From Verrucomicrobiota bacterium (lineage in GTDB: Bacteria > Verrucomicrobiota > Verrucomicrobiia > Verrucomicrobiales > Verrucomicrobiaceae), in contig JANYCZ010000016.1 of the NCBI GenBank assembly GCA_025360015.1, positions 100,040 to 164,039 of the forward strand: a stretch of DNA of 64,000 bases, read 5' to 3'. Below are positions 1 through 8,768 of the stretch, in pieces. Below the pieces are notes generated by a model, which made no database searches, was not told the origin of the DNA, and saw only the letters and a program-made list of their open reading frames with translations. Each line of letters opens with the position of its first letter. Position 1 is the stretch's first letter. A program made the translations under genes and the position numbers.

Positions 1-248
1 CCAAACTGCGTGAGTTGGTCAAGGGAGGCGGTGCAGAGGTCGCCGAAGCCACCCGCAAGCGGCTTACCGAAAAGGTCGAGCTCGTGAAGACAGGCGCGCA
101 GGCCTGGGCAGCCGGTGGCCGCGACCCCTCGGAAATTCTCAAAGCCATGGAACAGCAGTTTCGCCCCTTGATCGAATCCGGCAAAGTCGTGGAAGCCGAA
201 GCCGAGCTGGACCGCTTGCTCGAACAACTCAAGCCGGAGAAGAAGTGA
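1..248 (+). CDS. C-terminal end of an unidentified (probably exported) protein, cut by the window edge
   Basis: The reading frame is open from base 3, so the start lies outside the window; the TTG at base 15 is only an internal leucine codon. About 81 residues remain, ending in KPEKK. The end is a charged helical hairpin: a Trp (AQAWAAGGRDPSEIL), a Pro (FRPLIESGK) and a leucine-rich last helix (EAELDRLLEQL). Tails of this layout sit at the end of many exported Verrucomicrobia proteins (established from memory), and a similar one ends the protein encoded at 948-2396. The function of the missing body cannot be told. The TGA stop overlaps a GTG at 245, but the next gene more probably starts at 281. 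Confidence 0.6.
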   Translation, partial: KLRELVKGGGAEVAEATRKRLTEKVELVKTGAQAWAAGGRDPSEILKAMEQQFRPLIESGKVVEAEAELDRLLEQLKPEKK

Positions 249-280
249 GAGCATCCGCTCTCTTGCCCCCTTTTCAGAAC

Positions 281-913
281 ATGAAATCCGGCTCCATCAT
301 CCTCATCGCCTGCCTGCTGCTTGCTGCCGTGGGCATCACCTGGTCTCAAAACGAGGAAGCTCGCAAGCATCTCCTGCATGAACTCGGCGGTCCCTACTTC
401 GTTTCTCGTGCCAAGGTGCAGGAAGATCTGCGTCTCTCGGACGAGCAGGAGCACAAATTGTCGGCCAAGCTGTCATCCGACCTTCTTGAAGCCAAGGATC
501 TCCTCGGAAAGCTCAAGAGCCTGAAGGACGGAGAGCGGGAAAAGTTGATGCAGCCCTCCTATGAAAAACTTGAGGCTTTTCTGCAGGAGAATCTGACTGC
601 GGATCAGCTTGCGAGATTCCAGCAACTGAAACTGCAGTATGACAGCCCGGGCATCATGCTCCGGCCCGAGGTCATCACAAAACTGAGCATCACGGATGAG
701 CAGCGGCAGAAGTTCATGGCTGCCATTCAAGGCATGCAAAAAATGATCATCCCCTTGCTGCAAGAGGCCAGGTCCGGCGGCAACCAGCAGGAGATCCTGC
801 TCAAAGTGACCAAGCTGCGCCAGGACTGCCAGGCACAGATCGTGGCCTTCCTCAACGAAGCGCAAAGGCATCAGTGGGAGGAAATGACCGGCAAGTCCTT
901 GGTCATTTGGTAG
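281..913 (+). CDS. Exported hypothetical protein with repeated LT/LS-x-x-Q type helices
   Basis: The product has 210 residues from the ATG at 281, chosen because it gives a clean signal peptide (MKSGSIILIACLLLAAVGITWSQ, cleavage near residue 22); a GTG at 245 would add 12 residues in front of it. The mature part is all helical and charged, with three copies of a motif resembling the LTxxQ segments of Spy/CpxP-like periplasmic proteins: LRLSDEQEHKL, NLTADQLARFQQL and LSITDEQRQKF. Proteins with this design are common and mostly uncharacterised in Planctomycetes and Verrucomicrobia. It lies between two other exported-protein genes on the same strand. A periplasmic chaperone or stress role is only a guess. 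Confidence 0.7.
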   Translation: MKSGSIILIACLLLAAVGITWSQNEEARKHLLHELGGPYFVSRAKVQEDLRLSDEQEHKLSAKLSSDLLEAKDLLGKLKSLKDGEREKLMQPSYEKLEAFLQENLTADQLARFQQLKLQYDSPGIMLRPEVITKLSITDEQRQKFMAAIQGMQKMIIPLLQEARSGGNQQEILLKVTKLRQDCQAQIVAFLNEAQRHQWEEMTGKSLVIW

Positions 914-947
914 GTCCTCGCACACTCGAATTCTTTCACCTTTGACC

Positions 948-2396
948 ATGATCACCAACAACCTTCTCGCCTGCATCACTGCTCTCACTTCTGCTGGCAC
1001 GCTGCTGGCGGCCGACAGTTCCCTCGCTGAAACCCAATACCTGTCCTTCCAGGTGCAAACCGGATTGCCCGGTTATGCGAGCCAGTTTCACCCTGAACCC
1101 GGCCATTTTTCACTGACCAAGGCGCAGTTGGAAGAGTTTGTTCACTCAGTGGTCAAGGCAATCGGCATGACGGGAGATGCCCGGCATAAGCTGGCCTTTG
1201 CCGTCGGGCCACTCTGTTTCGACATGCCCGACGACGAAACGCGCCAGTTCATCCGCGATTCCTTTGCCGTCGCACAGGAAAACGATTTGGCTGTGGCTCT
1301 CCACCTGGATGACTCGATGGGCTGGGGGGCTCGCAAGGATCTCATCTCCAACCCCGACAACATCGAGACTGCAGATTGGCAGCAGATTCCTAACACAGGC
1401 CGGCGCATGGACTGGAGCCGAACTCCAACGAAGTTCGCACCCCAGATGTGTTTCAACAGCCCCGCCATTCAGGCCGCCGTCAAAGAACGCGCTGCGCTCA
1501 TCGGCGCGGTGGTGAAGAAAGAAACAGATGCGCTCGTGGCTGCAGGCAAGGCCCACCTCTTTGCCGGTCTCATCGCAGGATGGGAGACGATGATTGGCCG
1601 CGATTTTGAAACCGATCACCCTCTGGGCTATCGGGCGCTCAGTCATCGAGCGTTCAGCGAGAGCAACCCGCCCAAGGTCCCAGACCTCGAACGCATCGAG
1701 GTCGTGCATGAGTTCATCGAGCTCTGGGCAAGTTCACTTCACGCGGCCGGCATTGATCATGAAAAGATCTTCTGCCACATCGCCTTCACGCCGCAGGGGC
1801 TGGATCACAATGAGACAGCCCCTACCACCTCGCACTTCTCGCCGCCTGAAGTGGCATTCGGCTCTTCCTACCGCCCAGGTTTTTCCACTTACCCCGAGGG
1901 AAACGCGTTCAAGGAAATCCATGTCTCCCTGGCCGCTCATGGCTCTCCCGGCTGGATCTCTGCCGAAGGCGCCAATGTCTCCCCCACCGGCATGCCCAGC
2001 GGTCTCACCATGGAGACCTATCTCGGCCGGATGTTTAACCATGGCGCGGTGATTACGAATGTGTTTGCCTGGGGCATTGGCGGTGAAGCGATGCGCGGCC
2101 ATTTTTTCCGCCGTGCCGCAGAGGATCCCGAACCACTGGCTGCCTATGCCAAATTTTTGCGTGGCGAGCCACTTGTCGAATCCGGTCCTACCGGCTTTTC
2201 CCCCGAGGTCTTGCAGGCCAAGATGCAGCGGATTCAGCAGGAGCTTCCCACCTGGCTTCAATCCTCCGAACAGCAGTCGCAGGTGATGCCCATGATGACG
2301 AGAATCAAGACGCTGATGAAGGACAAACAATGGCAGGAAGTGGACAAGGCGGCGGATGAAATTTTGTTACTTATCTCTCCCTCAAAGGACAAGTGA
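948..2396 (+). CDS. Exported protein, possibly a glycoside-hydrolase-like TIM barrel
   Basis: The product has 482 residues. The ATG at 948 gives a signal peptide (MITNNLLACITALTSAGTLLAA). The body shows features usual in TIM-barrel carbohydrate enzymes: alternating hydrophobic strands, the segments ALHLDDSMGWGAR, FAGLIAGWETMIG and FCHIAFTPQGLD, and many Trp and acidic residues, but I cannot place it in a named glycoside hydrolase family. Residues from about 415 form a helical tail (PTWLQ, MTRIKTLMKDKQ, ADEILLLI) laid out like the tail of the fragment at 1-248. It precedes an isomerase-like TIM barrel and a sugar-phosphate-type aldolase on the same strand, so involvement in sugar breakdown is plausible but inferred. 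Confidence 0.65.
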   Translation: MITNNLLACITALTSAGTLLAADSSLAETQYLSFQVQTGLPGYASQFHPEPGHFSLTKAQLEEFVHSVVKAIGMTGDARHKLAFAVGPLCFDMPDDETRQFIRDSFAVAQENDLAVALHLDDSMGWGARKDLISNPDNIETADWQQIPNTGRRMDWSRTPTKFAPQMCFNSPAIQAAVKERAALIGAVVKKETDALVAAGKAHLFAGLIAGWETMIGRDFETDHPLGYRALSHRAFSESNPPKVPDLERIEVVHEFIELWASSLHAAGIDHEKIFCHIAFTPQGLDHNETAPTTSHFSPPEVAFGSSYRPGFSTYPEGNAFKEIHVSLAAHGSPGWISAEGANVSPTGMPSGLTMETYLGRMFNHGAVITNVFAWGIGGEAMRGHFFRRAAEDPEPLAAYAKFLRGEPLVESGPTGFSPEVLQAKMQRIQQELPTWLQSSEQQSQVMPMMTRIKTLMKDKQWQEVDKAADEILLLISPSKDK

Positions 2397-2468
2397 TTCA
2401 GGAGCGCCACTGCCAACTTGCCCGACGATTCATTTGACGGCGGGCGCAGTGATGAGCACTTGAGCAGC

Positions 2469-3647
2469 ATGCTCCTCAACCACGGCATCCATCTCGGCTA
2501 CTGCACCAACATCCACCGCGGCGAAACGTGGGAGGAGACCTGGAGCGGGCTCAAGAACTACACGCTGCGGGTGAAGGATCGCGTGAGTGGCGGCAAGCCC
2601 TACGGCATCGGCCTGCGTCTCAGCCAGCAGGCGGCGGTGGAACTCAGCGCTCCAGGAAAAATCGACGAGTTCAAGACCTGGCTGGAGGCCAACGGCTGCT
2701 ACGTTTTCACCATCAACGGCTTCCCCTACGGCTCATTCCACGGCACTCGTGTCAAAGAGGAGGTCTTCAAGCCGGACTGGAGCCACCAGGAGCGGCTTGC
2801 CTACACGAATTTGCTCTTCGACATCCTGGCGCAATTGCTGCCCCCGGGCGTGAGTGGCAGCGTGAGCACACTGCCGGGCTCACACAAGACCTTCGGAATC
2901 GGTGCCGATGAACTGCAGGCGATTTTTACCAACCTGCGTCTGTGCCGCGAACACATCGAGAAGATCGCAACCAAGAGCGGACATGACTTGCACCTCGGCC
3001 TGGAACCAGAACCCCTCGGCTTGTTTGAGACCAGCGGCGAGACGCTCAAGTTTTTCGCCCTCTATTTCGACCGCAACCCACAGGACCGTGATTTTTTCAA
3101 ATTCGTGGGCCTGAACTACGACACCTGCCACCTCGCCATCGAATTCGAAGATGCGCAGACGGCGCTGACGCGCCTCTCTGCGGCCGGCATCCGGCTCAGC
3201 AAGCTGCACTTCAGTTCCGCGCTCAAGCTCAAACCCACGCCGGAAAATATCGCGAAACTCCCAGCCTTTGATGAGCCGGTGTATTTCCATCAGGTCATCG
3301 CCAGCTACGGCAAGGACGAACCCCTGCGCCGCTTCAAGGACCTGCCTGACGCCCTGCAGTTCGCGCAGGCCAACCCCGGCAGTCTCGGGGAAGAATGGCG
3401 CGTGCATTTCCACATCCCCATCCATGCTCAGCCTGGCGACGGCTTTGACAGCACGCGGGATCACTTGATCGGTGCCATGGACTGGCTGGCCAAAAACCCC
3501 ACGAAATGCCAGCACATCGAGATGGAAACCTACACCTGGGAAGTCTTGCCGGAGGAGATGCGCAGTGGCGATGTGGTGGATCAGCTCGTACGCGAATATG
3601 AGTGGACGCTGGGAGAGATGAGAAACCGCGGGCTGGCCCCCGTTTGA
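2469..3647 (+). CDS. EboE-like TIM barrel protein (xylose-isomerase-like fold)
   Basis: The product has 392 residues. The N-terminus HLGYCTNIHRGETWEETW matches the opening of the family annotated as metabolite traffic protein EboE, a xylose-isomerase-like TIM barrel. For that reason I prefer the ATG at 2469 over the in-frame TTG at 2418, although an AGGAG at 2400-2404 sits 13 bases before that TTG. Other barrel strands are visible: HLGLEPEPLGLFET, VGLNYDTCHLAIEFED and WRVHFHIPI; the Glu, Asp and His residues in them are likely metal or substrate ligands. The other ebo genes (A-D, F) are absent. The next gene, 63 bases downstream, is a bifunctional aldolase/dehydrogenase, so a sugar isomerase role is an alternative to metabolite traffic. 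Confidence 0.75.
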   Translation: MLLNHGIHLGYCTNIHRGETWEETWSGLKNYTLRVKDRVSGGKPYGIGLRLSQQAAVELSAPGKIDEFKTWLEANGCYVFTINGFPYGSFHGTRVKEEVFKPDWSHQERLAYTNLLFDILAQLLPPGVSGSVSTLPGSHKTFGIGADELQAIFTNLRLCREHIEKIATKSGHDLHLGLEPEPLGLFETSGETLKFFALYFDRNPQDRDFFKFVGLNYDTCHLAIEFEDAQTALTRLSAAGIRLSKLHFSSALKLKPTPENIAKLPAFDEPVYFHQVIASYGKDEPLRRFKDLPDALQFAQANPGSLGEEWRVHFHIPIHAQPGDGFDSTRDHLIGAMDWLAKNPTKCQHIEMETYTWEVLPEEMRSGDVVDQLVREYEWTLGEMRNRGLAPV

Positions 3648-3710
3648 GGGGGAAAATCCCCTTGCGCCGGGACGCATCCATCGGAAGTCTGGTATTCCCA
3701 ATTTCCCCAC

Positions 3711-5678
3711 ATGCAATCCCTCTGGAACGACCAAGAAGCCGCCACTTTCGGCACCGATCTGCTCGGACAACGCGTTTACACCTCACGCCTGCTCGGCCGG
3801 AACCCCGCGCTCGTCCTGCACGGCGGTGGCAACACCTCGGTGAAGGTCACGGAAAAGGACTTTTTCGGAGATGATGTGAACCTCTGCTACGTCAAAGGCA
3901 GCGGCTGGGATCTGGCAACGATCGAGCGCGCGGGCTTCTCCCCCGTGCGCATGGAGGCCCTGATCAAGATGTCCAAGCTCACCACGATGAGTGATGAGGA
4001 CATGGTGCTGCAGCAGCGCGCCGCCATGACCAATCCCAACGCCCCCGCCGCCAGCATTGAGGCGATCCTGCACGCCATCCTGCCCTTCAAATTCGTCGAT
4101 CACAGCCACGCGAACGCCATTTCCGCCCTCACCTGCAACGCGGATGGCGACGCCCGCGTGAAGGAGCTCTATGGCAATCGCGTCATCATCGTCCCCTATG
4201 TGATGCCTGGCTTCATTCTGGCCAAAACCATCGCCGACCTCATCGCAGGCCGCGATCTTCGCAAAGAAGGCATTCAAGGCATGGTGCTTCTCAAGCACGG
4301 CCTCTTCACCTTTGATGACGATGCGCGCAAAAGCTACGAACGGCACGTCGAGATGGTGACGATGGCGGAAGACTACCTTGCTAAAAAGGGTGCCAAAGCA
4401 GCGACGGCTGGGGCAACCGAAAACCTCATAACCCTGGCAAAACTGCGCCAGACCGTTTCCAAGCGCCGTGGTTTCCCACAAATCGCCCGGCTCAATGCTT
4501 CTCCCGAAGCCGTGGGTTATGCAAATCTTGCCAAAGTCGCGGAATTCGGCACCCGTGGGCCGCTGACACCAGATCACAGCATCCGCACCAAGCGTGCGCC
4601 GGCCTTCATCGGCGAAGACCTCGACGCCAGCGTGCAGCAGTACGCAGACGACTATGCGGCTTACTTCACTCGTCACGCAGGCAACCAGACGATGCTGGAT
4701 GCTGCTCCGCGCTTTGCAATCTGGCCGAACCATGGTGTCGTGAGCTTTGGCGACACCCTGAAGGACGCCAAAATCGTCGCTGACATCGCGGAATCGACAG
4801 CTGCCACAGTGCAACTCGGCGAATCCGCCGGTGGCTGGGAGCCGCTGCCAGAAAAAGACATCTTCGAAATCGAATACTGGGAACTGGAGCAGGCCAAACT
4901 GCGCAAAGGCCCAGCACGCAAGGTGCATCAGGGCAAGGTCGCGCTCGTGACCGGTTGCGCAGCAGGCATTGGCTTTGCCATCGCTGAATCCCTTGCCGAG
5001 CAGGGCGCGCAGGTCGTCGGACTCGACATCGACAAAGACATTCCCGAGATCATGAAGAAGATCGGCGGCATCGGCATTGTGGTAAACCTCACCGAAGACA
5101 AACCGGTGCAGGACGCCATTGATTTCGCCGTGCGTGAGTTCGGCGGCATCGACATCGTCGTCAGCAACGCTGGCATCTTCCCGAAGAACGATCATCTCGA
5201 CGCCATGGCGCAGACAGATTGGGACCGCACGATCATGATCAACCTCACCAGCCATCAGAAGCTGATGAACAAGGTCATCCCGTTTGTGAAGCAGGGCATC
5301 GATGCCAGCATCATCTTCGTCGGCAGCCGCAATTTTAAAGCCCCTGGTCCTGGTGCCAGCGCCTACTCCTGCTCCAAGGCCGCCCTTACGCAGCTCTGCC
5401 GCGTCGCCGCCCTCGAACTCGCGCCGAACAAAATTCGCGTCAACATCGTCCACCCGGATGCCGTGTTCGACACCAAGCTCTGGACCCCCGAAGCCCTGCA
5501 AAAGAGCGCCACACGCTATGGCATGAGCGTCGAGGAGTACAAGACCAAGAACCTCATGAAGGTGGAGATCAAATCCAAGGACATCGGCAACATGGTCAGC
5601 GCCATGGCCTCGCCGCTCTTCTCGAAAGTCACCGGTGCCCAGATCCCCGTGGACGGCGGGAACGACCGGGTGATTTGA
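3711..5678 (+). CDS. Bifunctional class II aldolase / short-chain dehydrogenase (rhamnulose-1-phosphate aldolase type)
   Basis: The product has 655 residues and two enzymes in one chain. Residues about 15-370 are a class II (zinc) aldolase of the RhaD/fuculose-aldolase group, with GGGNTSVK for phosphate binding and DHSHANA and LLKHGLFTF carrying metal ligands. Residues about 405-655 are a classical SDR: TGCAAGIG cofactor loop near residue 413, VVSNAG, catalytic Ser in VGSRNF, and YSCSK near 551. This fusion is known in L-rhamnose degradation, where the dehydrogenase oxidises lactaldehyde. No rhamnose kinase or isomerase is in view unless the upstream EboE-like barrel fills that role. The substrate is therefore uncertain; the domain assignment is secure. 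Confidence 0.92.
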   Translation: MQSLWNDQEAATFGTDLLGQRVYTSRLLGRNPALVLHGGGNTSVKVTEKDFFGDDVNLCYVKGSGWDLATIERAGFSPVRMEALIKMSKLTTMSDEDMVLQQRAAMTNPNAPAASIEAILHAILPFKFVDHSHANAISALTCNADGDARVKELYGNRVIIVPYVMPGFILAKTIADLIAGRDLRKEGIQGMVLLKHGLFTFDDDARKSYERHVEMVTMAEDYLAKKGAKAATAGATENLITLAKLRQTVSKRRGFPQIARLNASPEAVGYANLAKVAEFGTRGPLTPDHSIRTKRAPAFIGEDLDASVQQYADDYAAYFTRHAGNQTMLDAAPRFAIWPNHGVVSFGDTLKDAKIVADIAESTAATVQLGESAGGWEPLPEKDIFEIEYWELEQAKLRKGPARKVHQGKVALVTGCAAGIGFAIAESLAEQGAQVVGLDIDKDIPEIMKKIGGIGIVVNLTEDKPVQDAIDFAVREFGGIDIVVSNAGIFPKNDHLDAMAQTDWDRTIMINLTSHQKLMNKVIPFVKQGIDASIIFVGSRNFKAPGPGASAYSCSKAALTQLCRVAALELAPNKIRVNIVHPDAVFDTKLWTPEALQKSATRYGMSVEEYKTKNLMKVEIKSKDIGNMVSAMASPLFSKVTGAQIPVDGGNDRVI

Positions 5679-5696
5679 TCTTCAAAGGGGCGAGCC

Positions 5697-6104
5697 ATGA
5701 CACTGCCAGCACTCCCCCTCTCCACGCCTTCCCTGCTCTTCCCGGCGATCTCCCTGCTGATGCTGGCCTACACCAACCGCTTCCTCGGACTGGCCTCCGT
5801 GGTCCGCGGATTGCATGCGAACTGGCAGACGACCCAGGAGCCGATTCTGCTGGCGCAGATTCGGAACTTGCGGAAGCGCATTCAGATCATCAAGCACATG
5901 CAGACTCTGGGCGTACTGAGCCTGATGTTTTGCGTGGTAAGCATGACACTGCTGTTCTTTGACCAGCAGATGGGTGGACAGCTCATGTTCGGCCTGAGCC
6001 TGCTCCTGATGCTGGCCTCGCTGACGCTGTCTCTGATGGAAATTCAAATTTCCGGCGCGGCTCTGGACCTGCAATTACGAGACGTGAAGTGCCGGGAGCA
6101 GTGA
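5697..6104 (+). CDS. DUF2721 family inner membrane protein
   Basis: The product has 135 residues and three hydrophobic segments (about 11-30, 72-92 and 96-115). A charged cytoplasmic stretch between the first and second segments contains the paired RNLRKRIQIIKHMQ pattern typical of DUF2721. An AAAGGGG ribosome-binding sequence lies about 7 bases before the ATG. It follows the aldolase/dehydrogenase gene by 18 bases and could be co-transcribed with it. No molecular function is established for the family. Confidence 0.8.
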   Translation: MTLPALPLSTPSLLFPAISLLMLAYTNRFLGLASVVRGLHANWQTTQEPILLAQIRNLRKRIQIIKHMQTLGVLSLMFCVVSMTLLFFDQQMGGQLMFGLSLLLMLASLTLSLMEIQISGAALDLQLRDVKCREQ

Positions 6105-6116
6105 GGTGATCTCAAA

Positions 6117-6728
6117 TCACACTCTCAGCTCTGCAATGCGGTGCATGACTTCATCTGCCAGAGCCTGATAGAGTTCCTTGCCCGTTTCAACGTAGCTCTT
6201 CAAATCAGGCTGCCACAGGTCGCCGACGACGAGCGTGATCTTGGCAGGACGCAGCGTCTTCGCATTTCGCGAATAAGCCTCGTATGTGCCGAAGAGACGC
6301 ACAGGCAGTACCGGGGCGTTGCTTTTGGCAATGAAGAGACCCACACCGGCTTCGGCCGATTGGGGTTCACCGTCGTAACTGCGGGTGCCTTCGGGAAACA
6401 TGATCACCTTGTGGCCGTCACGCAGCAGACGAATGGTCGCCTTGAGTGAGGCAGCATCCGGCTTGTCACGGTCAACGGCCAGCACCTGCCAGCTGCGTAG
6501 AATTTTGCCGGCCAGCGGATTATTGAAGAGCGTCTTGCGGGCAAAGGAGTAAACCATCTCATCGAACGCGATGCCCACGCAGGGAGGATCAAGAAAGCTG
6601 ACGTGGTTGCAGGCGATGATGGCAGGACCGGCGAACTGGATTTTTTCCGCACCGACCACGCGGTAATCAAACAATCCACGGGCGAGTTCGCGAAACAAGC
6701 GATGCCCGAACCAATAGGAAAAGTTCAT
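6117..6728 (-). CDS. plsC: 1-acyl-sn-glycerol-3-phosphate acyltransferase (PlsC family)
   Basis: The product has 203 residues. It carries the acyltransferase block I H-x4-D motif in NHVSFLDPP and block III FPEGTRS, followed by a conserved block with NAPVLPVRL. The enzyme would acylate lysophosphatidic acid at the inner membrane in phospholipid synthesis; a paralogue with another acceptor is possible. It starts 14 bases after the cmk stop and is the last of four minus-strand genes (tyrA, aroA, cmk, plsC), an order seen in several bacteria. It converges with the DUF2721 gene across only 12 bases, and I see no strong terminator there. Confidence 0.9.
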   Translation of the reverse strand: MNFSYWFGHRLFRELARGLFDYRVVGAEKIQFAGPAIIACNHVSFLDPPCVGIAFDEMVYSFARKTLFNNPLAGKILRSWQVLAVDRDKPDAASLKATIRLLRDGHKVIMFPEGTRSYDGEPQSAEAGVGLFIAKSNAPVLPVRLFGTYEAYSRNAKTLRPAKITLVVGDLWQPDLKSYVETGKELYQALADEVMHRIAELRV

Positions 6729-6742
6729 TTGTCCGGTCCCAG

Positions 6743-7384
6743 TTAAGTCAGTTGAAGCGCCGCGATCACCTGATCAACGGCCTGATCAAGGGTGATGTGG
6801 GAGTTGTCGATCACGATGGCACCAGCAGGGATGACAAGCGGACTGTTTTTGCGCTGTTTGTCAATGCGATCTCGCTCGGCAATTTGATCCGAAAGCCCCT
6901 GCGCACCTCGACGGCTTGCGCGAACCTCTTCGCTGGCATCAACGTAGATTTTGTGCGGGCTGTCGGGAAAAACCACCGAGCCAATGTCACGCCCTTCCAT
7001 GACCAGCGGGCCGAGGGCGGCAAGCGCACGCTGATCGGCCACGAGCCGGTCACGAACTTCATCGACGCGCGCAATGAATGACACCGCACGATTGACGGGA
7101 TCGCTGTTGAGTTCGGCGTCCGTGGGTGTCCGCCCGGAAATGCGGACCTGCGTTTTACCTTCGATGACAGGTGATTCGATGACGACAGCGGCAGCAGCAG
7201 CACGGACGGCGTCCGCATCCTGCGGATCCACCCCGGCTTGCAGCACGGCCCAGGTCATGGCGCGGTACATGTTGCCGGTGTTCACATACGTGCGGCCCAG
7301 GCGCTGCGCGACCAGGCGCGCGATGCTGCTTTTGCCGGAGGCCGCAGGACCATCGATCGTGATGACGGAAGGGACCTCACTCAT
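6743..7384 (-). CDS. cmk: (d)CMP kinase
   Basis: The product has 213 residues, usual for Cmk. It has the P-loop GPAASGKSS near residue 11, then GNMYRAMTW, the nucleoside-monophosphate binding insert, MEGRDIGSVVFPD and the lid RRGAQGL. It phosphorylates CMP and dCMP to the diphosphates in the cytoplasm. Its ATG overlaps the aroA stop by four bases (ATGA), implying translational coupling with aroA, a pairing known from many bacteria. Confidence 0.96.
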   Translation of the reverse strand: MSEVPSVITIDGPAASGKSSIARLVAQRLGRTYVNTGNMYRAMTWAVLQAGVDPQDADAVRAAAAAVVIESPVIEGKTQVRISGRTPTDAELNSDPVNRAVSFIARVDEVRDRLVADQRALAALGPLVMEGRDIGSVVFPDSPHKIYVDASEEVRASRRGAQGLSDQIAERDRIDKQRKNSPLVIPAGAIVIDNSHITLDQAVDQVIAALQLT

Positions 7385-8763
7385 GATTTGGCACGATTCA
7401 TTTTATCCACGAGCGGCTGTGGCACGCTGGACAGGACGGGAATCGGACGTGCGCCGTCATCCCCGTTCAGGAAAAGATCGAGATGACGCTCAAATCCTGG
7501 ATAGGAGGTGGAGATGCACTCAGCGCCCTCCATCGTGGTGGTGCCTTCGGCAAACATGCCGGCGACGAGGAAGGCCATGGCGATGCGGTGGTCACCGTAG
7601 CAAGGCAGCGTGGCCCCTTGAAGTTTGGCACCGCCTTCGATCTCCATGCCATCCGGATGTTCGGTGACGGTGACGCCCATGAGGCGCAGGTTGGAGGCCA
7701 CGGCAGCAATGCGGTCCGTTTCCTTCACACGCAGTTCAGAAGCGTCACGGATCAGTGTCTTGCCACGTGCCAGCGCAGCAGCCACGGCCAGAATGGGCAG
7801 TTCATCGATGACATTGGGGATCTCCGCCCCACCGATGACCGTAGCGTTTAAATCGCCACCGCGGACGGTGATGTTGCCGCGGGGTTCACCTTCGGAATGC
7901 GTTTCGGAATTGGTGACCAGAGCCCCCATGCGCAGGAGAACGTTGATGATCCCCGTGCGGGTGGGATTGAGGCCCACATTTTTAATCGTGATCTGTGCTC
8001 CAGGCGAAGCCGCAGCGGCCACCATCCAAAATGCCGCGCTGGAAATGTCTCCAGGGACCATGATGTCGTTGGCCCGGGGTTCCTGACCGCCGTAGACGCT
8101 GACGCAGTCGTCCTCCCGCAGCCATTTGATGCCGAAGTGCGTGAACAGACGCTCCGTATGATTGCGAGTGGCCACCGGCTCCACCACCGTCGTCTTGCCC
8201 GTGGCGTAAAGTCCGGCCAGCAGGATGGCGCTTTTCACCTGGGCACTGGCAACGGGCAGCTTGTAGTAGATGGATTTCAAAGGAGCGCCGCGGATCGTGA
8301 GCGGAGCACAGACTTTCTCCCCCTGGCCGGTGATCATCGCGCCCATTTGGCCGAGAGGATCGGCGACACGCTTCATCGGACGTTTCGAAAGGGAGGCATC
8401 GCCAAACAGTTCCGTTTTGAAGTCCTGCCCGGCGAGGATGCCGGAGAGCAGGCGGATAGTGGTGCCGGAGTTTCCGCAATCGACAGGCTTTTCCGGGGCC
8501 TTCAATTTCATGCCGTTGCCGGTGATGGCCAGTTTGACGAGGCCCACGCCTTCCACTTCCTCCAGCGGCTCCATCGTGGCTCCGAGGGCCTGCATGGCAT
8601 GCACGGTGCAGAGGCAGTCCTCGCTGGGAAGGAAGCCATCAATGATGGTGGTGCCCTTCGCGAGTCCGGCAAACATGGCAGAACGGTGGGAAATGCTTTT
8701 GTCACCGGGGACGGTGATTTCGGCGGGAATGCTTTTGAGTTTCTTCGACTTGAGGCTGGCCAT
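7381..8763 (-). CDS. aroA: 3-phosphoshikimate 1-carboxyvinyltransferase (EPSP synthase)
   Basis: The product has 460 residues. Family signatures are clear: PGDKSISHRSAMFAG at the N-terminus (shikimate-3-phosphate and PEP binding), CGNSGTTIRLLSG, the GDISSAAFW segment, RDASELRVKETDRI and YGDHRIAMAF. It performs the sixth step of the shikimate pathway. The Ala that follows the Ser of SAMFAG and the overall pattern look closer to class II enzymes (a weak impression). It starts 5 bases after the tyrA stop and overlaps cmk by four bases, so tyrA-aroA-cmk-plsC is almost certainly one transcript joining aromatic amino acid and nucleotide/lipid functions. Confidence 0.97.
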   Translation of the reverse strand: MASLKSKKLKSIPAEITVPGDKSISHRSAMFAGLAKGTTIIDGFLPSEDCLCTVHAMQALGATMEPLEEVEGVGLVKLAITGNGMKLKAPEKPVDCGNSGTTIRLLSGILAGQDFKTELFGDASLSKRPMKRVADPLGQMGAMITGQGEKVCAPLTIRGAPLKSIYYKLPVASAQVKSAILLAGLYATGKTTVVEPVATRNHTERLFTHFGIKWLREDDCVSVYGGQEPRANDIMVPGDISSAAFWMVAAAASPGAQITIKNVGLNPTRTGIINVLLRMGALVTNSETHSEGEPRGNITVRGGDLNATVIGGAEIPNVIDELPILAVAAALARGKTLIRDASELRVKETDRIAAVASNLRLMGVTVTEHPDGMEIEGGAKLQGATLPCYGDHRIAMAFLVAGMFAEGTTTMEGAECISTSYPGFERHLDLFLNGDDGARPIPVLSSVPQPLVDKMNRAKS

Positions 8764-8768
8764 GATCT

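Noticed and set aside
2469..3647. A complete ebo cluster
   Set aside because: Only the EboE-like gene is present; no prenyltransferase, TatD-like hydrolase, dehydroquinate-synthase-like or pyrophosphatase gene is adjacent.
3783..5501. Minus-strand frame of 572 codons
   Set aside because: It is the antisense shadow of the aldolase/dehydrogenase gene, whose catalytic motifs are all on the plus strand.
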